From Methylobacterium tardum (lineage in GTDB: Bacteria; Pseudomonadota; Alphaproteobacteria; Rhizobiales; Beijerinckiaceae): a DNA stretch of 64,000 bases. The notes beneath the pieces are model-generated. The model was not told the origin of the DNA. It was given only the letters and a program-made list of their open reading frames with translations, and searched no databases. This document shows positions 51,992 through 62,660 of the stretch, in pieces (within the stretch, counting starts at the first letter, position 1; every line of letters begins with the position of its first letter). The stretch is taken from the NCBI RefSeq assembly GCF_023546765.1, contig NZ_CP097484.1:3938001-4002000 (forward strand). The letters run 5' to 3'. The position numbers were made by a program, and so were the translations under genes.

Positions 51992-52711
51992 ATGTCTGTT
52001 TACGTCATCGGCGACAGCCACGGGCACTATCTGTTCGCGCGAGCGCAGGCCGCGACGGCGCATTGCCTGCCGGGGCATACGATGCACCGCGCCGGGCGCG
52101 ACGGGTTAGAGCATCTCCTCAACCTGATCGAGCCGGCCCCAGGGGACGACTACATCTTCGTCTTCGGTGAGATCGACGTCCGCCAGCACCTGATCCGCGT
52201 CGCTGGCGAGAAGGGGTGGGCCTATGAGGCGGTCGTGACCGAACTCGCCGACCGCTACATCACGGCCTTGCGAGCCTCGCTCGACGGCCTTGCCCATCGC
52301 CCCCGAGTGAGCCTCTTGGGGATCGTCCCGCCGTTTGATCATCCGCAGGGAGCTCGTGTGTTGCCGCCGCACGGCCCGCTGCGTGACCGGCTCGTCGTCT
52401 GGTACCTGCTGAGCGAAGCGATAAAGGAGCGCGCGCGCGAGGCTGGTTACGGCTTCATCCCGATCCCGAAGATCTATCATGCGCGCGACGGGTCCCTGAA
52501 GCGGCGCTACAGTGACGGCTTCGCCCACATCGCCAAGGATTGCACCGGGCCCGTGGTCCGGGCGGTCGAGAAGGCGCTGGGCGTGGACTTGGCGTTCCGC
52601 CCGCTCCCCCGCCGACGCCACCTGCTGCGCTCAGCGTTGCGCCAGATCGCGCTGATCAACGACGATTGGTCCGCACTGTGGTCCCTGGGCGAAAGCGTGA
52701 TCGACGCCTAG
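51992..52711 (+). CDS. SGNH/GDSL-like hydrolase-fold protein
   Basis: 239 residues. It starts M-S-V-Y-V-I-G-D-S-H-G (block I with the Ser), then F-G-E-I-D-V-R near 59 (block III position) and Y-S-D-G-F-A-H near 174 (Asp and His of block V). This order fits an SGNH esterase fold and resembles proteins encoded beside glycan genes. The C-terminal 45 residues are basic. It is a cargo gene of the element; the substrate is unknown. Confidence 0.6.
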   Translation: MSVYVIGDSHGHYLFARAQAATAHCLPGHTMHRAGRDGLEHLLNLIEPAPGDDYIFVFGEIDVRQHLIRVAGEKGWAYEAVVTELADRYITALRASLDGLAHRPRVSLLGIVPPFDHPQGARVLPPHGPLRDRLVVWYLLSEAIKERAREAGYGFIPIPKIYHARDGSLKRRYSDGFAHIAKDCTGPVVRAVEKALGVDLAFRPLPRRRHLLRSALRQIALINDDWSALWSLGESVIDA

Positions 52712-52884
52712 CAAGCTTTGCGTCTCAATGTAACGACTCAGCCGAGCCGGTACGCCTCCACGCCGTGCTGATCGAGGAAGGTCAGCCCGTTCGCCCGCAT
52801 CGCCGGTCACTTCGCCGGCAGGAGAAGAGCCGGGATAACGACAGAGGCCATTGCGGCGTCCTCCGCTCAAGGAACGCCGCACAC

Positions 52885-52916
52885 GAAAAAACCGCCTCGG
52901 CCGGAGCCGGGCGGTT
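52885..52916 (-). terminator. Intrinsic terminator, minus strand
   Basis: On the minus strand AACCGCC ... GGCGGTT forms a hairpin directly followed by six T. It lies left of the chemoreceptor fragment, so it probably ended that gene's transcript. The rest of 52712-53132 holds no gene. Confidence 0.6.
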
Positions 52917-53096
52917 CAAGGTTGGTCTCGCTGAGGATCAGAGGCCGGTCTACGTGCGAACCGGCGTGGCGGTTCCGGGTAGGGGCGGCGGGCCGCTCGG
53001 CCCCGCCCTGATCTGCTCACGGAGAGAGGGAGCCTCCAATCTCACGAGCTACCCAAATACGACGTCTAAGAGTTCTGGCTCAAACCCCTCCTAATC

Positions 53097-53125
53097 GACG
53101 CCGCGCTCCTGAAGAGAGCGGCGTC
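53097..53125. terminator. Stem-loop between cargo gene and chemoreceptor fragment
   Basis: GACGCCGC pairs exactly with GCGGCGTC around a 13-base loop, followed on the plus strand by TTT. It could end rightward transcription of the SGNH gene. Confidence 0.5.
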
Positions 53126-53132
53126 TTTGGAT

Positions 53133-53486
53133 TCACGCCGCTCTTACGGTGGCCAGGAAGCGCGCGACCTCCGCGCCGAGGTGCTCGGACTGACGCGACA
53201 GCTCGGAGGCCGCCCCCAGAACCTGGCTGGCCGCCGCCCCGGTCTCCTCGGCCGCTCCCGCCACACCGGAGATGTTGCTCGTCACCTCGCCGGTGCCCAT
53301 GGCGGCTTGCGCGACATTGCGCACGATCTCCTGGGTGGCCGCACCCTGCTGCTCGACCGCCGCCGCGATCGAGGTCGCCACGCCGCTGATCTCGCGGATC
53401 CGCCCGGTGATCCGCCGCCTGACTGGATCGTCGTATCCGACCTGTCGCGGCACCCAATCGGCGTCTTGACCGTCGATGGGGGGCAT
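53133..53486 (-). pseudogene. C-terminal fragment of a methyl-accepting chemotaxis protein
   Basis: The readable part I-S-G-V-A-T-S-I-A-A-A-V-E-Q-Q-G-A-A-T-Q-E-I-V-R-N-V, then V-T-S-N-I-S-G-V, A-A-S-Q-V-L-G-A-A and a terminal F-L-A-T-V-R-A-A is the end of an alphaproteobacterial chemoreceptor signalling domain. About 100 of the usual 550-650 residues remain; sensor, membrane helices and hairpin tip are missing. The first 20 residues of the open frame are unrelated. It lies inside the integrative element, probably brought in or stranded by recombination. Confidence 0.75.
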
Positions 53487-53596
53487 CCTCCACTAGTCCG
53501 GAGTTCATGCACCTCGTGTGCCACTCGAGAATTGCGAATAGTTACGGAGGGGAGGCGAGCGGCATCACACCGCAAGGCCTTTGGCGGGAGTGCGGA

Positions 53597-54553
53597 ATGA
53601 GCGCGTTCGTCTTCGCCACCCGCGAGCCGTTAGGCGTCCCGTTCGACGATACGATCGCCCGCTCGGCCAACCTGTCCCGCTGCGGCGCCCGCCGCTTCAC
53701 GCTGACTCGCACCTGGTCGCTCGAAAGCGGCCACGTCTGCTTTATCGGCCTGAACCCGAGCACGGCAGACCACCGGCAGGACGACCCGACGGTGCGCCGC
53801 TGGATCCGCTCCGCCCGGTCCTGGGGCTACGGCGGGTTCACCGCGGTTAATCCCTATCCGCTGCGCACCTCGTCGCCGGCCGAGTGTCGTGCCTGGGCGC
53901 AGTACATGGTCAACGGCCCGGACTGGTACGCACGGGACGTGATCCACTTCAGCAACCTGCCGACCCTCGTCCGCGAGGCGAAGGCGGTCGCGCTCGTCTT
54001 GGCCTGCTGGGGCGCCGGCGCGTGGGATCCCGAGTTCGTCGACCACGTGTTCGAGGAGATCACGACCGGCGAGGCGCCATGGCCCGACGTGCACTGCTTC
54101 GGGCTGACCGCCGACGGCTCGCCGATCCATCCGATGGCGCGAGGGCGGTCGCGCATCCCTGATCACGCGCAGCCGGTGCTGTGGAAGGCCGCAGCGACAG
54201 GAGGGGCAGTGCCGCGTAGCGTACCCCGCGCGCCCGCCGTGCGGTTCTCGATCGACCCGGCTGACATCCCGGCGGAGAAGGTCGCCCGCCGTCTGCACCT
54301 CACGCCGGCGCAGTTCGACGCTGTCCGGACGCGGCTATTCATACGCGGCTTCCCACGTGCGGATCCGGACACGGGCATGTACTGCCTGGAGGCGATCGAC
54401 CGGTGGCAGCTGCACCGGCATACGGGGCTGTTCCCCGAATTGACGACGCCTGATCCGGCGGTGTCTGGTGCCGCCCCCAAGAAGAGCCTCGGAGCGATGG
54501 CCCGTGAAGCCCACGAACGGCGGCAGGCCCCGGAGCGGGTCCGGCCTGATTGA
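53597..54553 (+). CDS. DUF1643 protein fused to an excisionase-like HTH
   Basis: 318 residues. Residues about 20-195 match DUF1643: V-C-F-I-G-L-N-P-S-T-A-D, D-D-P-T-V-R-R-W, G-G-F-T-A-V-N-P-Y-P-L-R. Residues about 215-280 (I-P-A-E-K-V-A-R-R-L-H-L-T-P-A-Q-F ... R-G-F-P-x-A-D-P-D-T-G-M-Y-C-L-E-A-I-D-R-W) look like the small excisionase/AlpA-type protein that usually precedes rhizobial integrases. It is directly upstream of the integrase remnant. The fusion is seen in one continuous frame; its role is inferred to be element regulation. Confidence 0.7.
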   Translation: MSAFVFATREPLGVPFDDTIARSANLSRCGARRFTLTRTWSLESGHVCFIGLNPSTADHRQDDPTVRRWIRSARSWGYGGFTAVNPYPLRTSSPAECRAWAQYMVNGPDWYARDVIHFSNLPTLVREAKAVALVLACWGAGAWDPEFVDHVFEEITTGEAPWPDVHCFGLTADGSPIHPMARGRSRIPDHAQPVLWKAAATGGAVPRSVPRAPAVRFSIDPADIPAEKVARRLHLTPAQFDAVRTRLFIRGFPRADPDTGMYCLEAIDRWQLHRHTGLFPELTTPDPAVSGAAPKKSLGAMAREAHERRQAPERVRPD

Positions 54554-54555
54554 CC

Positions 54556-55808
54556 TTCCGCGCCGCGTGCGCGGGCGGGCCAATCCGACCGGCCGGATGT
54601 ATTTCAGCTTCGAGCGGTTCCGGGGCACCCCGCGCGCATAGCCGGTAGTGCTCTTCTCGATTCCCCGCAGGACGATGCCTTCTGGCGCCGCTGCCGCCAG
54701 TGCGAGGCGCTGGTGGCTGAGGAGACGACCGCTGGCTGGGTATGGGCCTGGACGAGCAGTTCCGGCCGTTCCTATCCACTGCCGTTACCTCGAGGCGATG
54801 GCGGCGCCGCGGCGTTCTGGGCAGCCGTGGACGACGCAGAGGCCCGGGACCACACCGACGACGGGCAGTCCCGCAAGACGTTCGACGCACTGATCGAGGC
54901 CTATCAGGGGCACCCGGCATACGGGAAGCTCGCGGATCTCACGAAGCGCGATTACGACCGGCACCTCAAGGCGATCAGCGGGATGTGGGGCGCCGAACCT
55001 GTGGCGGAGCTCACTGCGGTGGACGCCCAGAAGGCGATTGATCTGCGCTCCGCGACGCCATCCGGCGCCCGCCATTTCCGCGCCGTCCTGTCCAAGCTGC
55101 TGTCGTTCGGCGCCGCCCGCGGGTTCTGCGCTGCCGACGTCGCCCGGGGTCACCGAAAAGGTCGAGCACGAAGTCGAGCCGCACAAGCCGTGGTCGGATC
55201 GTGCGTTCGAGGCGTTCTTCGAGCACGCGCGACCCGGGCTGCATCTGCCCGTCTACGCGGCCCTCTACACCGGTCAGCGCTCGGTCGATGTCCTGCCGAT
55301 GGTCCGGCCGGCGCCGGGCGCGAACGCCATCGAACTCGTCGCGCGGAAGACAGGCGCCGAGGTCTTCGTCCCGATCCATTCGGAGTACCGGGAGATCCTG
55401 ACCCGGACGCACATCGATCACCCGGCGCTTCACCTGCGCGAGGACGGCCAGCCTTGGACGCGCGCCGCATACCGGACCGCATAGCAGCGCGAGATCACGT
55501 CGAAGACGAGCAAGGGCGCGCCGGCCCAGGTCTCCCGAGAGAAGGCCGTCGCGATGAAGACGCTGCGCGATGGCGCCTTCGTGTTCCACGGGCTGCGCGA
55601 GAACGCCGTGAATATGCTGCTCGAGGCCGGCAACCCCGAGGCTGAGGTCTCGGCGACCGTCGAGATGTCCGAGCAGATGGTGCGCCACTACAGCCGCGAC
55701 GTGAACAAGCGCCGGCTCGCGATCAACGGCATGCGGAAGCTGGAAGAGTGCTGGAAAGAGACCCGCGCCAACCTGTTCGGACCGGGCTCTCCGGCCGCCG
55801 CCGGATAG
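54556..55808 (+). pseudogene. Tyrosine recombinase (phage-type integrase), inactivated
   Basis: Pieces in order: R-V-R-G-R-A-N-P-T-G-R-M-Y-F near 54560-54640, ended by a stop. Then the core-binding domain (F-D-A-L-I-E-A-Y-Q-G-H-P, Y-D-R-H-L-K-A-I) in frame two, shifting near 55140 to the catalytic domain (Y-A-A-L-Y-T-G-Q-R-S-V-D-V with the first Arg). Next comes a TAG at 55482-55484, then F-H-G-L-R-E-N-A-V and V-R-H-Y-S with the second Arg and the Tyr. The H of the usual T-G-H-S box is M (V-E-M-S). At least three lesions. It sits directly beside the tRNA-Lys target. Confidence 0.85.
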
Positions 55809-55812
55809 GGGT

Positions 55813-55842
55813 TTGGACACAGCCGGCCTAACCTTGGACACA
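55813..55842. repeat. Direct TTGGACACA elements, right end
   Basis: TTGGACACA at 55813-55821 and again at 55834-55842, 21 bases apart, between the integrase remnant and the tRNA repeat. The same 9-mer occurs as an inverted pair at the left end. Confidence 0.6.
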
Positions 55843-55899
55843 AGAGGCCACTGGTCACAGCCTTGATATTCACCATCACACTGTATTTGCTAGCGTTTT

Positions 55900-55975
55900 T
55901 GGTGAGCGCGCTGGGACTCGAACCCAGGACCTACAGATTAAAAGTCCGTTGCTCTACCAGCTGAGCTACGCGCTC
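55900..55975 (-). tRNA. tRNA-Lys(TTT)
   Basis: 76 bases with encoded CCA. Acceptor stem GAGCGCG/CGCGCTC, D-arm AGCTCAGCTGGTAGAGC, anticodon loop CTTTTAA (anticodon TTT), T-arm CTGGGTTCGAGTCCCAG. Complete and well paired. It is the attachment site of the element to its left; its 3' part is copied at 50250-50293. Confidence 0.97.
55902..55945. repeat. Right attachment repeat (within tRNA-Lys)
   Basis: The intact-tRNA copy of the 44-base repeat; differs from 50250-50293 at one base. Confidence 0.9.
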
Positions 55976-56070
55976 GCGTCCCGGACCCGCCTGTGGCGAC
56001 CCGTCAGGGACGGCGCGTTCGCAATAGGTGAGCGGGACCGGAGGGTCAACACGAGGGCCGTGGACAACGC

Positions 56071-56709
56071 TCAGGACGCGTCGCCGCGCGCACGCTCCAC
56101 GATCCCGCGAGCCTCGTCGAAGGCCGCGTCGGCGTCGAGTTCTGTGGTGTCGAGCCGGACCGCGTCATCGGCCATGCGCAGGGGGGCTGCACTCCGGGAG
56201 GCGTCGCGGGCGTCGCGGGCTTCGATATCGGCCAGGATGGCCGCGAAGGTCGCGCTCTCGCCGCGGCCGGCGAGCTCACGGTGCCGGCGGCGGGCCCGCT
56301 CCTCCGAGGAGGCGGTGATGAACAGCTTCACGGGCGCGTCCGGACAGACCACCGTGCCGATGTCGCGCCCGTCCAGGACCGCGCCCTGGGGATCGGCGGC
56401 GAAGCGGCGCTGCCATGCGAGCAGGCCGGCGCGGACCTCCGGCACGGCCGAGACGCGCGACGCCGCCTCGCCCATCGCCCGGTCGCGCAGGCGCGGGTCG
56501 TCGAGCATCCCGGCGTCGAGCGCCTGGGCGGCCCGGGCCGCGGCCGCGTGGTCGCCGAGGGACAGCCCGGCATCGATCAGCGCCAGCGCGACGGCGCGGT
56601 AGAGCAGTCCGGTGTCGAGATGCGGCAGGCCGTAATGGTCGGCCAGCCGCTTCGCCAGCGTGCCCTTGCCGGAGGCGGCCGGACCGTCGATCGCGATGAT
56701 GAGCGCCAT
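56071..56709 (-). CDS. cmk: Cytidylate kinase
   Basis: 212 residues. P-loop [13 protein letters not shown] at the N-terminus, then [10 protein letters not shown] near 32, [11 protein letters not shown] near 113 and A-R-R-R-H-R-E-L near 140 (lid). It phosphorylates CMP/dCMP with ATP in pyrimidine nucleotide salvage. It lies four bases after aroA, the usual alphaproteobacterial pair. Confidence 0.95.
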   Translation of the reverse strand: MALIIAIDGPAASGKGTLAKRLADHYGLPHLDTGLLYRAVALALIDAGLSLGDHAAAARAAQALDAGMLDDPRLRDRAMGEAASRVSAVPEVRAGLLAWQRRFAADPQGAVLDGRDIGTVVCPDAPVKLFITASSEERARRRHRELAGRGESATFAAILADIEARDARDASRSAAPLRMADDAVRLDTTELDADAAFDEARGIVERARGDAS

Positions 56710-56713
56710 CGGG

Positions 56714-58180
<1,467 letters not shown>

Positions 58181-58307
58181 TCATCCTGCGTGCCCCTTGC
58201 GGCCGACCCTGTTGGGAACCGCGCGATCGGGTTCGATTGACAGGGATCGCGCCCGCGACTAACGGGGCCCCTCCCCCGAGACAGTAGTAGACGACGAGGT
58301 GTCCCCC

Positions 58308-58694
58308 GTGGCCCGACCGGAACTTGGCTTGAAGCGCCAGTGCATGAGCTGCGGCGCGAAGTTCTACGACCTCGCCCGCGATCCCGCCGTCTGCCCGAAA
58401 TGCGGCGCGGTCTATCAGGCGGTCGCCACCTCGAGCCGCGCGGCGCCCCCGGCGCTGTCGCGCGCATCGAACACCAACGATGACGAGGACGAGACGGACG
58501 ACAAGGGTCCGGAGCTGGTCTCGCTCGATGAGGTCGAGGCCGCCGAGGACGAGGCGGATCCGACGCCCGATGACGAGACGGCCGATGACGGGGACTCGAC
58601 CGAGGACGACACCTTCCTCGAGGAGGAGGACACCGGCGACGACGACGTGTCCGACCTGATCGACGGCGATATCGAGAACGACGAGGAGAGCTGA
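58308..58694 (+). CDS. FYDLN-acid domain protein (TIGR02300 family)
   Basis: 128 residues from a GTG at 58308. It starts A-R-P-E-L-G-L-K-R, then a zinc ribbon C-M-S-C ... F-Y-D-L ... C-P-K-C, followed by an acidic tail of Asp/Glu runs. This is the conserved alphaproteobacterial TIGR02300 protein, usually divergent from aroA-cmk as here. Function unknown; the zinc ribbon and acidic tail suggest protein or nucleic-acid binding. A GTG at 58299 is possible. Confidence 0.88.
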   Translation: MARPELGLKRQCMSCGAKFYDLARDPAVCPKCGAVYQAVATSSRAAPPALSRASNTNDDEDETDDKGPELVSLDEVEAAEDEADPTPDDETADDGDSTEDDTFLEEEDTGDDDVSDLIDGDIENDEES

Positions 58695-58747
58695 GGCGGT
58701 CTCCGTCTCCCTTTCAAGAAGCCCCTGATGAGAGCGAAAAAAGGGGG

Positions 58748-58776
58748 TTGAGTCCGCGGTGCGAGCCGCCTATAGA
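58748..58776 (+). promoter_or_regulatory. Probable sigma-70 promoter for tRNA-Ala
   Basis: TTGAGT, a 17-base spacer, then TATAGA, about 70 bases before the first tRNA-Ala. Good match to the housekeeping consensus. Confidence 0.55.
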
Positions 58777-58845
58777 ACCGGCCTCGCCGGACGCAAGTCG
58801 GACGGCGAGGCCCCGCGGGACCCAAACCGTGGTGGATGTTAAAGT

Positions 58846-58921
58846 GGGGCCTTAGCTCAGCTGGGAGAGCGCTTCCATGGCATGGAAGAGGTCATCGGTT
58901 CGATCCCGTTAGGCTCCACCA
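58846..58921 (+). tRNA. tRNA-Ala(GGC), copy 1
   Basis: 76 bases with encoded CCA: acceptor GGGGCCT/AGGCTCC, D-arm AGCTCAGCTGGGAGAGC, anticodon arm CTTCC-ATGGCAT-GGAAG (anticodon GGC), T-arm with GGTTCGATC. All stems pair. Confidence 0.97.
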
Positions 58922-58977
58922 TCCCACTTCCGCGTGTCGTGCCCCTGTCCGGGACGCGAACCGCCGTTAAAACAATT

Positions 58978-59053
58978 GGGGCCTTAGCTCAGCTGGGAGA
59001 GCGCTTCCATGGCATGGAAGAGGTCATCGGTTCGATCCCGTTAGGCTCCACCA
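58978..59053 (+). tRNA. tRNA-Ala(GGC), copy 2
   Basis: Identical in sequence to copy 1, 56 bases downstream and in the same direction; probably one transcript. Confidence 0.97.
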
Positions 59054-59289
59054 TCTTCCTCCAGCGCAACGCGGCCATCCTGGCCTTCTGCGCTGTAAAG
59101 CAGCTCCCCAGAGCACCGTCCTTGCGAGCGGAGCGACGCAATCCAGTTGGCGCGACGACTGATGTCCCGCGGCCCTGGGTCACTTCGCGTTTATCGTGAT
59201 GACGGAGAGGACACCGCCCGAGAGTTCCTGGCGGAAACCGTCTTGGCCGATCAGGCTCCCAACCGGACCCACTGCTGTATAGACCCGGC

Positions 59290-59778
59290 TCAGCGGGTCA
59301 GATGCCCCAGCGGCAGCGCCGTCGTGTACTTCACCTGTCCCAGGGCGAAGCTGGAGCGGATGTTGGCCACGCCGGGGATCCGCGTGAGGTGATCGAGGAC
59401 GAGCTTCTGGTACTGGCCCAGATCCTCCACCACCACCCGCAGCATGTAGTCGGCCTCGCCGCTCATCAGGTAGCACTCCATGACCTCCGGGCGGCTGCGC
59501 ACCGCCTCGTCGAAGGCCTGGAGCGCCGCCTGAGTCTGCTTCTCCAGCGACACGTGGACGAACACGTTGACGGCGAGTCCCAAGCTCAGCGGGTCGACCA
59601 CCGCCACGCAGCCGCGGATCACCCCCGCCTCTTTCAGATCGTTGACGCGGCGCCAGCACGGCGAAGTCGACAGGCCCACGCGCTCAGCGAGGTCCGCGAT
59701 GCTGATCTCGCTGTCCTGCTGCAGGCATTCGAGGATGCGCAGGCTCGCGGCGTCGAGGGGGGCCGGTCGCGTGGGCAT
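59290..59778 (-). CDS. Lrp/AsnC-family transcriptional regulator
   Basis: 162 residues from the ATG at 59778. HTH near 10-55 (L-D-A-A-S-L-R-I-L-E-C-L-Q, I-A-D-L-A-E-R-V-G-L-S-T-S-P-C-W-R-R-V), then the RAM ligand domain (C-Y-L-M-S-G-E-A-D-Y-M-L-R-V-V). Lrp proteins sense amino acids. It is divergent from aceE, so it may tune pyruvate dehydrogenase; this is inference. Confidence 0.92.
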   Translation of the reverse strand: MPTRPAPLDAASLRILECLQQDSEISIADLAERVGLSTSPCWRRVNDLKEAGVIRGCVAVVDPLSLGLAVNVFVHVSLEKQTQAALQAFDEAVRSRPEVMECYLMSGEADYMLRVVVEDLGQYQKLVLDHLTRIPGVANIRSSFALGQVKYTTALPLGHLTR

Positions 59779-59984
59779 GAGATCGGTCTCCGGTTGCAGT
59801 GGCCAGCAATGTCCGCCGTCTGAAGTCCGCGGGCAGGCGTCAGCCACTGCCCTGTGGCATGATTTGCCAGTTGGCGTCCAATTTTGGAACGAACGATCCG
59901 GATAAGACGTCGACAGAGCAAATATTCGGCATGTCCGCCCGCGGCGAAGCTCGTATGATCGGGTCAGCCAGGGAGGCCGCGCCG

Positions 59985-62660
59985 ATGAACGCCATACCGC
60001 CGAAAGCCACCATCGCGCGGTCCGCCGAGGTCGATCACGACCCGGCCGAGACCCAGGACTGGCTCGCCGCGCTGGAATCGGTCTTCCGCACAGAGGGCGC
60101 GGCCCGGGCCCGCTTCATCCTCGACCGGCTGGAGCGGCGCTCGAAGGAGATCGGCATCCTCGACGAGGCCCTGCCCTACTCGCCCTACCGGAACACGATC
60201 GCGCTGGAGAAGCAGCCGCGCTACCCGGGCGACCTCGACATCGAGGAGCGCCTGACCTCGATCATGCGCTGGAACGCGCTCGCCATGGTGGTGCGCGCCA
60301 ACATGGCCTACGGCGAGCTCGGCGGCCACGTGGCCAGCTACGCCTCGGCGGCCGAGCTGTTCGAGGTCGGGTTCAACCACTTCTTCAAGGGCGGCGCGGA
60401 CGGCGACCTCGTCTACTTCCAGCCGCACTCGGCACCGGGCGTCTACGCGCGGGCCTTCCTCGAGGGCCGGCTCTCCGAGGAGCAGCTGAAGCACTACCGC
60501 CAGGAGATCGCCGGCGACGGCCTGTGCTCCTACCCGCATCCCTGGCTGATGCCGGATTTCTGGCAGGTGCCCACCGGCTCCATGGGCATCGGCCCGATCC
60601 ACGCGGTCTACCAGGCGCGGTTCATGCGCTACCTCGGCGACCGCGGGCTCGCCGACACTTCCGGCCGGCACGTCTGGGGCGTGTTCGGCGACGGCGAGAT
60701 GGACGAGCCCGAGTCGATCGGCGGCCTGGCGCTGGCGGCGCGCGAGAACCTCGACAACCTGACCTTCGTCATCAACTGCAACCTGCAGCGGCTCGACGGG
60801 CCGGTGCGCGGCAACGGCCAGATCATCCAGGAACTGGAGAGCCTGTTCCGCGGCGCCGGCTGGAACGTCATCAAGGTGCTGTGGGGTTCCGAGTGGGACG
60901 GGATCTTCGCCCGGGACACCAACCATGCCCTGCTGCGCCGCTTCGCCGAGACGGTGGACGGCAAGTACCAGACGCTCGGCGCCAAGGACGGCGCCTACAA
61001 CCTCGCGCACTTCTTCGGCGAGGACCCGGAGGTGCGCGAGCTCGTCGCCCACATGTCGGACGCCGACGTCGACCGGCTGAAGCGCGGCGGACACGACTTC
61101 CGCAAGCTCTACGCGGCCTTCGCGGCGGCCAAGGCCACCAAGGGGCGGCCGACCGTGATCCTGGCCAAGACCAAGAAGGGCTACGGCATGGGCGGCGCGG
61201 GCGAGTCGCGCATGACGGCCCACCAGGCCAAGAAGCTCGACGTCGACGCGCTGCGCGCCTTCCGCGACCGCTTCGCCCTGCCGCTGTCGGATGCGCAGGT
61301 CGAGGGCCTGGCCTTCTACAAGCCGGCCGAGGACGGCGCCGAGATGCGCTACCTGCGGGAGCGCCGCGAGATGCTCGGCGGCGTCCTGCCGGCCCGCCGC
61401 CGCACGGCGCCGACCGTCGCGGTTCCGGCGCTCTCGACCTACGCGGGCTTCGCGCTCGAGGCCGGCGGCAAGGAGATGTCGACCACGACGGCGGTGGTGC
61501 GGCTGTTCGGCAACCTGCTGAAGCACAAGGATCTCGGGCCACGCATCGTGCCGATCGTCGCCGACGAGGCGCGGACCTTCGGCATGGCCAATCTGTTCCG
61601 GCAGGTCGGGATCTACGCGCCGGAAGGCCAGCTCTACGAGCCGGAGGATGCCGGCTCGATGCTCTACTACCGCGAGGCTCGGGACGGGCAGCTCCTCGAA
61701 GAGGGTATCACCGAGGCCGGAGCGATTTCGTCCTGGACGGCGGCGGCCACGTCCTACAGCGTCCACGGCCTGTCGATGCTGCCGTTCTACATCTACTACT
61801 CGATGTTCGGCTTCCAGCGGGTCGGCGACCTGATCTGGGCGGCGGCCGACCAGCGCGCCCGCGGCTTCCTGATCGGCGCCACGGCGGGCCGCACGACGCT
61901 GGGCGGCGAGGGCCTGCAGCACCAGGACGGGTCGAGCCACATGCAGGCGGCCGCGATCCCGAACTGCCGGGCCTACGATCCGGCCTTCGCGTACGAGATG
62001 GCGGTGATCGTCGACCGGGGCGCCCGGGCGATGATGGAGGAGGGTGAGGACGCCTTCTACTACCTCACGGCGATGAACGAGAACTACGCCCAGCCGTCCA
62101 TGCCGCACGGGGCGGAGGCCGGGATCCTGAAGGGCATGTACCGGCTGTCGGGGCCGGAGGCGGGGAGCGCCGCCGTACGGCTCCTCGGCTCCGGGGCGAT
62201 CCTGCCGGAGGTGATCGCCGCGGCGGCGCTGCTCGCGCACGATTTCGGCATCGCGGCCGAGGTGTTCAGCGTGACGAGCTTCAGCGAGCTGGCCCGCGAC
62301 GCCCGCGAGGCCGAGCGGCAGGCGATGCTCAACCCGGAGACCGAGGCGCCGGTCAGCCACGTCGCGGCGCTGCTGCCGGGCACGGCGCCCATCGTCGCGG
62401 CGAGCGACTACGTCCGGGCCTACCCGCAGCTGATCGCGTCCTATGTCGGCGCGCGCTTCGTCGCCCTCGGCACGGATGGGTTCGGCCGCAGCGACACCCG
62501 CAGCGCGCTCCGCCGCTTCTTCGAAGTGGATCGGCAGCACGTGGTCATCGCCGCCCTGCACGCCCTGGCCGAGACCGGCACAGTGCCGCGCACCACGGTG
62601 GCGGACGCGATCCGCCGCTACGAGATTGATGCGGACGCGCCCGCGCCCTGGACGGTCTAG
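59985..62660 (+). CDS. aceE: Pyruvate dehydrogenase E1 component (homodimeric)
   Basis: 891 residues, the AceE length. TPP-binding motif G-D-G-E-M-D-E-P-E-S ... N-C-N near 240, H-P-W-L-M-P-D-F-W-Q near 185, and the C-terminal transketolase-like domains (D-E-A-R-T-F-G-M, E-G-L-Q-H-Q-D-G-S-S-H). It decarboxylates pyruvate and acetylates the E2 lipoyl group. GGAGG sets the start at 59985. Alphaproteobacteria often use the split PdhA/PdhB E1, so the single-chain type is worth noting. It is followed by aceF. Confidence 0.95.
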   Translation: MNAIPPKATIARSAEVDHDPAETQDWLAALESVFRTEGAARARFILDRLERRSKEIGILDEALPYSPYRNTIALEKQPRYPGDLDIEERLTSIMRWNALAMVVRANMAYGELGGHVASYASAAELFEVGFNHFFKGGADGDLVYFQPHSAPGVYARAFLEGRLSEEQLKHYRQEIAGDGLCSYPHPWLMPDFWQVPTGSMGIGPIHAVYQARFMRYLGDRGLADTSGRHVWGVFGDGEMDEPESIGGLALAARENLDNLTFVINCNLQRLDGPVRGNGQIIQELESLFRGAGWNVIKVLWGSEWDGIFARDTNHALLRRFAETVDGKYQTLGAKDGAYNLAHFFGEDPEVRELVAHMSDADVDRLKRGGHDFRKLYAAFAAAKATKGRPTVILAKTKKGYGMGGAGESRMTAHQAKKLDVDALRAFRDRFALPLSDAQVEGLAFYKPAEDGAEMRYLRERREMLGGVLPARRRTAPTVAVPALSTYAGFALEAGGKEMSTTTAVVRLFGNLLKHKDLGPRIVPIVADEARTFGMANLFRQVGIYAPEGQLYEPEDAGSMLYYREARDGQLLEEGITEAGAISSWTAAATSYSVHGLSMLPFYIYYSMFGFQRVGDLIWAAADQRARGFLIGATAGRTTLGGEGLQHQDGSSHMQAAAIPNCRAYDPAFAYEMAVIVDRGARAMMEEGEDAFYYLTAMNENYAQPSMPHGAEAGILKGMYRLSGPEAGSAAVRLLGSGAILPEVIAAAALLAHDFGIAAEVFSVTSFSELARDAREAERQAMLNPETEAPVSHVAALLPGTAPIVAASDYVRAYPQLIASYVGARFVALGTDGFGRSDTRSALRRFFEVDRQHVVIAALHALAETGTVPRTTVADAIRRYEIDADAPAPWTV

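Larger units (their letters stand above)
50250..55945. mobile_element. Decayed integrative element in tRNA-Lys(TTT)
   Basis: About 5.7 kb bounded by a 44-base direct repeat of the tRNA-Lys 3' part (50250-50293 and 55902-55945, one mismatch). It holds a broken tyrosine integrase next to the intact tRNA, a DUF1643-HTH gene, a MucR-like gene, an SGNH-like gene and fragments. Four copies of TTGGACACA lie near the ends. The layout is that of a phage or integrative element that used the tRNA as attB. Because the integrase has a frameshift and a stop, the element is probably immobile. Confidence 0.85.
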
